Below, one piece after another: positions 48,887-58,234 of a stretch of DNA of 64,000 bases. The DNA is from Archegozetes longisetosus (lineage: Eukaryota; Arthropoda; Arachnida; Sarcoptiformes; Trhypochthoniidae): assembly GCA_018873245.2 (NCBI GenBank), contig JAEMBT020000001.1, positions 16,212,220-16,276,219 on the forward strand, read 5' to 3'. The position numbers and the translations under genes are program-made. The notes below the pieces were generated by a model. The model was not told the origin of the DNA. It saw only the letters and a program-made list of their open reading frames with translations, and made no database searches. Positions within the stretch are counted from its first letter, which is position 1, and each line of letters opens with the position of its first letter.

Positions 48887-49248
48887 ATGATACTTTCTTA
48901 CAAACATTTTTTGCATTACTGATTAGTATTATTAACAGAAATATGTTTTATATGCATATTGGAAATTAGCGCATAAACAATTTTATAGAAATCACTGATT
49001 GCCTTAAAACATATACAAACTTAAATAATTACTTTTGCATAAATAATAGACAATAATTAAACTGCTAAATTTGTTATTTATAGATAAAGTGTAAATTAAT
49101 CTTTTATTATATTTGTATGATTTGCTTTTCAATGGAAAATAAATGCATAAAAACAAATTTCTATTGATAATACTAATCAGTAATGCAAAAAATGTTTGTA
49201 AGAAAGTGCCATTTTGGGTGCATCATGCAAACTGATCGGCGAAGATTG
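48887..49248. mobile_element. Tc1/mariner MITE, second member of the 42703 family
   Basis: TGATACTTTCTTACAAACAT and the mirrored right half ending CGATCAGTTT-complement match 42703-42895. The outermost left end is missing and about 200 bases of unrelated sequence fill the loop. Confidence 0.8.
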
Positions 49249-49250
49249 TA

Positions 49251-49654
49251 CACTCGGTTCCAATAATATGTGTGATGATCTCGGATTAATCAGTGATAAC
49301 TTTGGGAGCAAACTAAGGGTAACATATATAATAAAATATTGAAATATTAATATCATTGAGTTTTATTAATTAGTCATTGCAAATATATATTTCAAAGTTT
49401 TTACTCATACAAAAAATTCACATTTTATTCGAATAAAATATGAACTTAATTATAAGCAATCAAACTTTTAGTCAAATTCAAAGTTTAGTCAAACCTTAAA
49501 AGTTTATATTTTTCAACTCTATTTGGTTAGTAAATGTGCATTAAAACTATTAGTCCGCATATAAAAGAAATAATTACTAATCCAGCCCTACAAACGTTAC
49601 TCCTCACGCATCATCATGGGATGAGATGCTTACATATATTATTGGAACCGAGTG
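49251..49654. mobile_element. Tc1/mariner-type MITE, 404 bp
   Basis: Ends CACTCGGTTCCAATAATATG and mirror (CATATATTATTGGAACCGAGTG), flanked by TA at 49249-49250 and 49655-49656. It abuts the preceding MITE, sharing the boundary TA. Confidence 0.85.
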
Positions 49655-49770
49655 TACATCAAGGTTTTAGTTTTAGACCTTAAGTCCTTTTCATATTCAA
49701 AGATAAAGAAGAGATTTCTCTTGTCTTCAAAGCTTCATATATATTGTTCATTAAAAATTATTCAGCCGTA

Positions 49771-51129
49771 GAGCGATATTTTACTATAGATGAGCAAAAT
49801 TTATAGGAAATTAGTCTTTAGCTGTACCGTCGACAGATAAAAGTTATGTATTTGTCATCACTAAAAAGATGCAGAAGAGTTGATAAACCTAAGGGCTCAA
49901 CAACTCATTGAGATCTGTATTACATTTAGTGACATTAATCAATAAATGAATACTTAAAAAATCGGTTTGGAACTTTGATAAAATAGGCTTTGACTCATCT
50001 TTATATTAAGTTGAGTCAATGCCACATCTGCTACAAAAAGTGATAGCTCAAGAGAGCGGTCCGACTCATCATTAAAATTATTTAAATTGAATCACAGTTG
50101 GCTGTTGAACTATTTTGATTGAAATAGTTTGATGTATCTTATCAGTGACTTTCATTCTATAGCTTATGAATATCAAATAAACTGACTTCAGCTACGAATA
50201 AGATTCTTACTCATATTATGTCTTTTAATTACTGAGTAATTCTATAATTCGACGCTATAAACTTATAGTTTCAATTTCTGTCTCGTCCCTCTTATGTTAT
50301 CCAAACGCGTCAGAGATTAATCTGGGATCTATTCATAACTTTTTTCGACCGACTGTACATCTAATTAGAATAAGTAAGCGTTATTGCACTAAAAATGTCC
50401 AAATGAATGCAGAACTTTAAAGATTGTACTATCATTTGATTATGGATTCTAATAAATAACATACCACTTTGAAGACCATTTAATACTCTATATATCCACA
50501 GTAATAAAACTGAAAAAAATTTTTGATACTTGAAAATATTGATACACTTAACTTGCAGACGAAGGGTATATAAATTAATTTAGATTCATAAGTCAAAAAT
50601 ACATTCCGAAAGTAGTATAACAGACATCAAAATTATTAAAAATGAAAAAAAATGAAACTGGGAATGAAATAAAAATATCAACAAACTCGTTCGAACAGAA
50701 GAATGTATTCAACTTCAGCTTTAAATCTGACTTTACATAAAATTTCGCTTAAAACGATAATTATTGATAAAGAATATTGAATAAAATTTAGCTAATATTC
50801 ACTCAAAATATTCTTAGAGACCACTTAAAGTGATATCAAAAGGATTTTATTCAATAAATCAAAGAATTCTGAAGTTATGCTAATTTTTATGCCGCTATAT
50901 CCTGACATTGTTTTTAAAATTGATACGAAGCTGCATTGAACATGTATTTCTGCGTCAGTACGGACAGATTAATTGTTCATTTTATATTTAACTTAAATTT
51001 GAATCTATTCTATACTTCCAAATCAAATTTGGTTTAAATCTATTCATAAATAAAAATCTTATTGAACTTTAAATTTTGATATTCTTTATACAATGCAGTA
51101 TACATTAGTACATGTATTAATAGTTAACA
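49771..51129. other. No gene recognised
   Basis: AT-rich sequence without a supportable ORF or repeat end. Confidence 0.4.
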
Positions 51130-51540
51130 ATAAATGTTATATGGAAACATATCTTAAAAGCGTAGGGACGATCTGTGTCAGATCCTATCTGTATCTATCG
51201 CAGATTATTAAGTTTTAGGCGTGCATTTTAGAGCTTGTTTTCTTCAAATATGCTTGAATCAGGAACTATAAGTCATAAGGCAAAGTAAAAATTAAGGTAA
51301 TTGTAACATAATAAAGTTTAATTTATTTATTTGTAGTTCGATAGCTTAAAAACTTTTATCGCAGACTCATATCAACTGTATTTTTTAGAAAAATTGATTT
51401 TTTGTTGTTTGAGGTCTTAATGTTTAAACAAATACTTAAGCTTTGGTTTCGAATTTTAATTTTTTTCAATTTTCTTATGAATCAAATGTTCACAAAGTAA
51501 AGCACATTTTATCGCTTAATATTTTTTTCTACTAGCTTTA
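51130..51540. repeat. Dispersed repeat families A plus B, compact copy
   Basis: A (51130-51265) is followed by B (51330-51540) with about 65 bases between. This is the least interrupted copy and shows the original A-to-B order. Confidence 0.75.
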
Positions 51541-51828
51541 TGACTTGATCCTACCACGTATTAACATAGAGTCACCAGCTGATAGGCCATAGGAGCTATG
51601 TGAAAGAGGTCCGATGTGCCTACATACCTGAACCACGTAGCTTCCATCTGGTCTTTGATGCTCAGCATAATAAGACCGGGCTTGTATTAGCTGGTATGAC
51701 CCCTGTGGTATGAGCCTGAATGCGACCATGGTGGCCAGGAAGTTTTTGGCTATTATCTCCATTACCCAATGTTTTCCAAGGTCCTGCCCACTGAGAAAGG
51801 ACTCCTCTACTCGTCGAGACCTTTCCAA
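51538..51828 (-). CDS. Unidentified 96-codon ORF of higher GC content
   Basis: Open frame with balanced composition (for example KNFLATMVAFRLIPQGSYQL, YYAEHQRPDGSYVVQVCRHI) and noticeably more G and C than its neighbours. There is no ATG context or domain that I recognise. It may be an exon of a degraded retroelement or foreign fragment; residue usage looks protein-like, but the identity is open. Confidence 0.35.
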   Translation of the reverse strand: MERSRRVEESFLSGQDLGKHWVMEIIAKNFLATMVAFRLIPQGSYQLIQARSYYAEHQRPDGSYVVQVCRHIGPLSHSSYGLSAGDSMLIRGRIKS

Positions 51829-52728
51829 AAATATATAGACTTATTGTGAACCAGCTTAGGCTGGAACCTCATAGAAACTGGGCATCCTCCTTTAGAACTA
51901 ATTAAACAAGGAGTTCAATGAAATTGCATTATGAACAAAGGGATGCTATGATTACACAGAATAAAGTGACTCATAAAATGCAACTCAAGTCAACTAAACA
52001 CATTTTTGATACTTTTCTGCAAATTTTATGACTTTAAAATTGAGTTGAAAACAAGTACATAAACGACAAAAACTTTTGAGAATCCTTAGACTTGAAAGTC
52101 TATATATTAAAACCGATACAAATAAGAAACAATGATTTCTCATACTTCTAATTAAATACAATGACCTTATCTGATCTGAGAGTCAAATAAGTAAAAACTT
52201 TGAAGATCAAATTTTCGAAAGTGATTTGAAGCATCAAACAATATCTTCAAATTGTTCAAAATGATAGATAATTAAATTAATAATAATTTAACAATTATCT
52301 TCGGAGTCATAGACCGTTTTTTCAAATTTATGAAGTAATCGACAAAATAATTTCATGTTGAATATAATTTAGTTAAGTCCAGTTAAATTACGGATTTTAA
52401 CCGTGAAAATGACTGAATTTTTAAAGATAATAAGCAATTTGATCTCAAATTAAAAGTGACTATCTACTTGAATAATCAGAACTTATATTTTGACTTTAGC
52501 TAATCATTTTAAAAGTTTCTGTTAGAAATTCATTTTTACATTATATCGACTAAATTAAGAAGTTATTAAGACCTGATCTTAACAATATTCAAGCGATTTT
52601 CAATTTTTAAAAATTTGAAAAAACCGAATTTAAAATAATTCTAATTTGAAAATAATAATGGAAAATACGAAATCGATCTGTGATTGACTTATTGAGCTAT
52701 GTAAAAAATATTCAAATTTTACTGATCA
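51829..52728. other. No gene recognised
   Basis: AT-rich, no supportable feature. Confidence 0.4.
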
Positions 52729-53142
52729 TGTAGGTGCGCAGGTAAAGGGTTTATACGACCCGACCCGAACCGCGGTTACCCGCGGGTCGAATCGCTACAA
52801 TTATATGATATTGAAACTTTAGCATAAACTTACGAAACACTAATTCACATTGAAATTATTGATAGCTTTGGTGAATAACACTTTTCAATTAGTTATTTAT
52901 TTTAATTACACTTTATTACCAATTATTTTTGAATTTTTCATACTTTTTAAACAAGGATTTAAAACAAAGTATTGTAAGTAGCAGTTGAACCTAAAGTAAT
53001 GCATTCTGTAATATAATGCTAACATAAACAGAAACCGACTCATTAAATGAATCATACATTTTGATATATTTTTTTGTTTGTTTAAACTCTTGTATTAGAT
53101 CCTATAGATATGCGGTTCTTTGCGGGTTCACTAGCACACTTA
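52729..53142. mobile_element. Non-autonomous hAT-type element, 414 bp
   Basis: Flanked by TACTGATCA on both sides (52720-52728 and 53143-53151). The left end TGTAGGTGCGCAGGTAAAGG corresponds to the right-end complement TAAGTGTGCTAGTGAACCC, and the left subterminal part is rich in CCCGA/CGGGT words that pair with themselves. An 8-bp duplication (here 8-9) and such ends are typical of hAT elements. Interior non-coding. Confidence 0.85.
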
Positions 53143-53789
53143 TACTGATCAAACGGTAAATTTCCATTTCGCCGAATTTCTTTTCGCCGAACTGCATTTC
53201 GTCGAATTGTATATCGCCGAATTTCCATTTCGCTGAAATGAATCAAACAATAAGATCCCATCTGTATAATAAAATACTTAAATGCTCTTCTTGTGTGACC
53301 AGTCAAAAGCTTTCTTCGTAGTCATCACAGAGGAATCAAACTAATTTTAATGTTTTCGATCTGATACTTAGAGTTGATTAAGGTGCTTTTAAACTAAAGA
53401 TTAGCTACTATTCTATATTTCTATTTAGAGGATGCGCCACTTAATTGAAATACAATACAATATAAATAAAAAATGCGATGAAGCAGAAAAGGCGTTGCAC
53501 TACATGCGAGTAACTCGCACACATAACAAAAACAACAAGTAAAACTAAGTGTATTTTGTACCTATAATGCCTTTAAACAAATCGCGCCGATTACTTTTGA
53601 TCACCAGTTATGAGACATTTTTTCAAATAACTCCTAAACTATACAATAGAATTAAGTCATTTTTACTGTCAATATTCAATAATAAACTCTCTATTTAAAA
53701 ACTATTTTTGATGATTTCTATTAACAGGAGTTTTACTTTTATTGAACTTTTCTGGAATTTTAGCGAACGCAGATTACTTTTGCACACCA

Positions 53790-53792
<3 letters not shown>

Positions 53793-53840
<48 letters not shown>
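53793..53840. repeat. (TA)n microsatellite
   Basis: About 24 TA units. It directly follows a Tc1-type end GATTACTTTTGCACACCACT-G (53772-53792), so the microsatellite may have grown from a TA insertion site. The opposite end of that element was not found. Confidence 0.95.
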
Positions 53841-53843
<3 letters not shown>

Positions 53844-55469
53844 TAATATTAGTCTAATAATTTAGAACGGGCTCTTGCTCGTATTTCTAGCAAGTTTGAA
53901 ATAATGGACAGATTTTATTTGTAAAAGTTAGTTTTAATAAAAGAGTAAGTCTGTAAAATTTCTAAACTTCTTAAAATAAGGCTAAAATTACAGGCAGTTA
54001 AAAATGTTTGGATTAAGTTTCGTATTACCAAATATTTATGCGCTTAAAAACAACTAATTAATTATAGTATAGGATACTGGATCGAGAAAATCTAATACTG
54101 TGCCGGTTATATTGTTATAAGTTGTGTTAATAATTGAATCTTATCATTATTTCTGGCATATTTAGCATTCGGTCTCTTGGAAGGGTTACCAGAATCTACA
54201 ATACTCACCTTAGTCTCAAACTTGTTTTCACCTTTTAAAATTTTGATGAACTGGAAAATATTTTTGTGAGACTTAACACACAATCTACTAAGTGTGTTAT
54301 GCCATCCTTCTAAGTGATTCAAAGTTCGAGTCCCATAATTCATATAATGATTCCACATTGAAAGTGGAAAAATATCAGGATTTTCTATCCAAGTATTCAA
54401 AAAGTAATCGACAGATTTTGTTATCGGATGAGATTCTTCAAGAGTTGGTGCATGTTCCATTATTTGTAGCCAAGCATCACCTATATCATTGATTGGCAAA
54501 AGTCAGAGAAGCCATGCGCCTGACTAGTCGTTTGAAATCTTGATTTTTCGCGTAAGATTCTGAAAGTCCTAAATTTTGAATTTTACGAATAAGCGCTTGG
54601 GAAAAATGAAAGAGACATCCATGAATTACAGCATGAGGGAAGACTGTAGAAATAGCAGTTTTCGCGGCAATTTCAAAATCGATCATAAAATTTTTGGTGA
54701 AAACACAGATCCAAATTCTACGGCCTTATTCCGCAAAATTCTGAATAATCTTAAATAAGTAGCGGTGGATTTATTCGGTAATAAGGTATAAATAAACGGG
54801 ATCATTTCGCCTTTGTAGAAGCCATGTATAGTATAAAGCTGCAAGAATATTCTGGGAACTGAATAAAAAGTTCCATCAGAGTATAGATCATCAGTCGAGC
54901 ACATTTTTAGAAAAAAGGTCTTTAGTTCCAAATATAATAATTCGATCGTCAGTTCCATCATCAATGAGGAGAAAATTCTCTCTATTAATTGTTGTTAAGA
55001 ATTCAGATAGTTGTAAATTCTGTCTGGAATCAGGTTCTGAAGGGATGAACTTATGCTTGATTCTATACATAGTTGAGGATACAGTTGAAAAGCTTGGCAA
55101 GGCAACGCCGATATCAATGGGAATATGAGATTCTTGTAAACGTTCACGCTCAGACTGAATAACCTAATTAAGTTTAAAAATATATCTATTTAAACTTGAT
55201 TGACACAAAGCTTCATATGAAAATATATGCATAGGAATAAAATATATTTTTAAAGTTTATACTTAAAGTATAAATACCAAATCAAAAATTAATCTAACAA
55301 GATAAATTGACTGTAAGATAAATTGACTAACCTAATATAAACTAGACTAACGTGAGGCGTGAGACTAACGTAACCTGAGCCTAACCTAAACTAACCCAAC
55401 CTTCTTAGCAATCTTCAGAAATATCAATGTCTCGTATAGTTATCATACAGATAGTTGATTATTAAAGAG

Positions 55470-55735
55470 TGGTGTTCAAAATTTCAAGAGTTCATAGCTC
55501 TTGAAGCGCTCATGTGATATGCTTAAGACTTATATTTATGGAAAGTGTGTGCAAAATCCTTTGAAATGATGCACATATCATCATCTGTTCCAGTAGGTCC
55601 ACCGATGAACATCTGTGATGTGCACATCATATTAAAGAATTTCGCACACAGTTTCTAGAAATATAAGTCTTAAGCGTATCAGATGAACGCTTCAAGAGCT
55701 AAGAGCTCTTGAAATTTTGAATACTAATCTGTAAA
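55470..55735. mobile_element. Palindromic MITE in the MULE intron, copy 1
   Basis: Mirror arms: GAGTGGTGTTCAAAATTTCA, CATAGCTCTTGAAGCGCT, TTAAGACTTATATTT and their complements around about 55600. Diverged 5-10 per cent by eye between arms. Confidence 0.85.
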
Positions 55736-55859
55736 AATCAATTATTAATAATTATATAATAACTATGCGAGGTCCATTATAATAAAGTTCACTATAAAAA
55801 TTTTCACTAAAACTATTGACATTATGTAGTGAGTGACTTAGTCCACAATCCATTTTTTT

Positions 55860-56255
55860 ACATACAATATCATTATTAAAGGTTCGAAACACTCGTTATC
55901 ACACAGTTAATTCAGTTTTAGAGTGGTATTCAAAATTTCAGAAGCTTACAACTCTTGAAGCGCTCAACCGATATGCTTAAGACTTATATTTCTTGAATCT
56001 GTATGCAAAAACCTTTCAAATGATGTGCATATCATCATCTGTTCCAACAGGTCCACCGACCAATATCGGTGATATGTACATCATTCGAAAGATTTTTGCA
56101 TACAGATTCAAGAAATATAAGTCTTAAGCATATCGGTTGAGCGCTTCAAGAGTTGTAAGCTTTTGAAATTTTGAATACCACTCTAAAACTGAATTAACTG
56201 TGTGATAACGAGTGTTTCGAACCCTTAATAATGATATTGTATTTAAAAAAAATTG
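55860..56255. mobile_element. Palindromic MITE in the MULE intron, copy 2
   Basis: Same family as 55470-55735 (GAGTGGTATTCAAAATTTCA ends) but with arms nearly identical over about 190 bases, extending outward through CACTCGTTATCACACAGTTA. Being better preserved, it is probably the younger insertion. Confidence 0.88.
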
Positions 56256-57209
56256 ATCAGTTTCAAAACTTTCAAATTATTTACGTTGAAAGAAAGTGTT
56301 ATTTAAATGACGGATCTATCGGACTTTATTGTCGTCGAGCATACTAACCATATGTTGAAATAAGGGACAAACTATAATTGTTAAACATTTTTCTTACCTG
56401 ATTATATACTCTCATACTGGGAAGTGTTGGGTCTTCTTCGATTTTTCTTTTAAGCTGATTTCTTATTGTCTTACATTCGATTTCAATTTCATTCGGTAGA
56501 TGATTATGCTCCTTAGGTTTATTTTTTAGCTCATTGTTCTCTAAAATAATGCGAGCTTTGCAACCTTTACTGCGCTTTATTTGGCAGTGCCAATATGATC
56601 TACCATTAAGTTCTTTTTCTTTCTCAAATATGAAACTTTCATAAATAAGGATTTTTTTCCTTTGGTTGAATCAATAAATTTAACATCTTCCATTTTCAAT
56701 AAGCAAAACAAACTAAAACTAATTACTTTGAACGCTTTTAAAACAATGAAAAAATTTACATAGAAGCTCAGTTTATGCATTTAAATATTAGATTAATCAT
56801 TCATTGGTGAATTTAAGTTTTTGTATATACTCCAAGTCTCTTGGGAAATTTTTGTAAATATCGCGCTAACTCTAAGCAGATTATAGTTGTAAAGTCTTAA
56901 TTATTCTCAAGATTGTTTGTAAAACATTGAAAGAAATATTTCATTCCTATCAAGATTTTAGTCCCAAACAAATAACTTTCGGCGAAATGAGAATTCGGCG
57001 ATGTGCAATTCGGAGAAATGGGAATTCGACGAAATGCCATTAGGCGAAGTGGCACATAATCGATCAAACTAATTCCACTATGTTCAAGTGATAATATGTA
57101 AACCAAATATCTGTATTTTGAGTTTACTATTGATACAGCTTCTTATTTTCAATTAAAAATTACAGTTAGAAATACTAAAAACTTTCTTTTAACATTGCGA
57201 GTATTTCTA

Positions 57210-57310
57210 TCAAAAAATTTTCATATCCGCTCCGCTCCTCACTCGCGGAGTTTAGGCGGTTATCCACTTTAAACTCGCATCCGCAGCAGATGCGGATGTG
57301 ACGTTGCCAG
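57210..57310 (-). mobile_element. hAT-like end relic
   Basis: Minus strand starts near ACTGGCAACGTCACATCCGC with repeated ATCCGC/GCGGAT words, the self-pairing style of hAT ends. No partner end identified. Confidence 0.4.
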
Positions 57311-57661
57311 TTCTAAAACTACTAAATCAAAACATAAAATCTTCGATAGAAACCAGAAGTGGTGCGTTTTGACGGTATGGATTTCATGAAACTATAATCA
57401 AGATAAAATCAAACTTATAGAACATTCAATATATCATTCAAAGCAAGTCTAAAATCACATTTGGCAAAAAATTGATTTGCATTACAGGCAGGTTGACATA
57501 GAATCGATATTTTATCTGCTGCTATCGTGTCTATTAAGTCTTGAGCTGCACTTAAAACTCTGATTCAATAATATTTTAGATCGTTCGGTTTAAATTTGCC
57601 ATGACTTAATTGCAATTTATTCAAAAAATATTATACATAGAAAAATGAAATTTTCATCAAA

Positions 57662-58063
57662 TTATTGTTGAACCCAATATCTAACCGTACGGGCAGGATA
57701 GACCTGACGTCCCAAAGCAGTCACCAATTCACCATAGATGGTCTTCGCATCCTTCTTGAGCAAAACCCCGAATTTGATGAAATTCCGTTGGTCTTCTTCA
57801 GTGATTGAAGTCTTGAGCTTGTTTTGATCCATGTCTTGAGGCAAATTAATTGACATCGGTATCAAATCAAAGAGTGATGATAGGGCTTTCACTATACCAA
57901 ATGGCTTTTGTTTACATTCAATGGTTCTCGAGAAATGATTGCAGAGATCGCGGCAAATTTGAACCGAACGATCTAATAAATTGAATTGAATTTCTTCAAA
58001 ATAAGGTTTTAATCGATTCGAGAAATGGATGAATACAAACATGAAATAAGAACTTAATAACAA
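57662..58063 (-). pseudogene. Membrane-protein-like fragment fused to a mariner helix-turn-helix
   Basis: The last 56 codons (from MDQNKLKTS, 57832) form the first helix-turn-helix of mariner/Mos1-type transposases: NFIKFGVLLKKDAKTIYGEL and PARTVRYWVQQ, then stop; the catalytic part is missing. In the same frame upstream, open to about 58127, runs a hydrophobic then polar stretch (SSYFMFVFIHF, FEEIQFNLLDRS, KPFGIVKALSSLFDL) whose PFG spacing faintly recalls the C-terminus of gustatory receptors such as the one at 45.9 kb. It may be a chemoreceptor relic into which a mariner fragment inserted, or chance. It lies about 100-600 bases downstream of the P450. Confidence 0.45.
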
Positions 58064-58234
58064 ACCATAACTCCCAAAAAAGCTGATTGAATAGAATTTA
58101 AATAAAACTGTAAGAATTGAAGTGACAAACTATTTGTTATAAGTATTAAATTTTTAAAAGTTTTTAAAATACTGAAATCGTTCGATAGCTTTTAGTTCAA
58201 TCAAAATGATAATCGCATAGTACATAAAAGTATT

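Larger units (their letters stand above)
48290..49770 (+). repeat. Dispersed repeat family F, copy 2, split by MITEs
   Basis: 48290-48540 (GACTTCAACACAGTCTGATA, GCACTAATAATCATTT, TGTATACTTTTCGGTG, GAATGAGACCAAATGACTAA) and 49660-49770 (AAGTCCTTTTCATATT, TCAAAGCTTCATATATATTG) are collinear with 61590-62250. The two MITEs at 48887-49248 and 49251-49654 lie between the halves. Confidence 0.72.
54107..56693 (-). pseudogene. MULE transposase with FLYWCH finger, broken
   Basis: Catalyses cut-and-paste movement of the surrounding element. Exon 1 (56693-56398): FLYWCH finger (DVKFIDSTKGK ... NGRSYWHCQIKRSKGCKARI, then H-x-H) with one frameshift in an A-run. Intron 56397-55164 (GTAAGA...TTAG, in phase) holds two MITEs. 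Exon 2 (55163-54107): MULE DDE core with YSDGTFYSVPRIFLQLYTIH (first Asp), MIDFEIAAKTAISTVFPHAV and GCLFHFSQ (second Asp and C-x2-H), and TRTLNHLEGWHNTLSR (Glu region). Three one-base shifts, all in T-runs, interrupt exon 2. All motifs are readable, so inactivation is recent, but as it stands it cannot be translated through. Confidence 0.88.
53155..57061 (-). mobile_element. Complete MULE (Mutator-like) element, about 3.9 kb
   Basis: Both ends are inverted arrays of a 15-16-bp iteron (CATTTCGCCGAATTTC on the left, GAATTCGGCGAAATG-like on the right; 53160-53225 and 56985-57060), flanked by GATCAAAC at 53147-53154 and 57062-57069, which fits the 8-10-bp duplications of MULEs. It encodes a FLYWCH-plus-MULE transposase on the minus strand and has been invaded by two palindromic MITEs. 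Confidence 0.88.
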
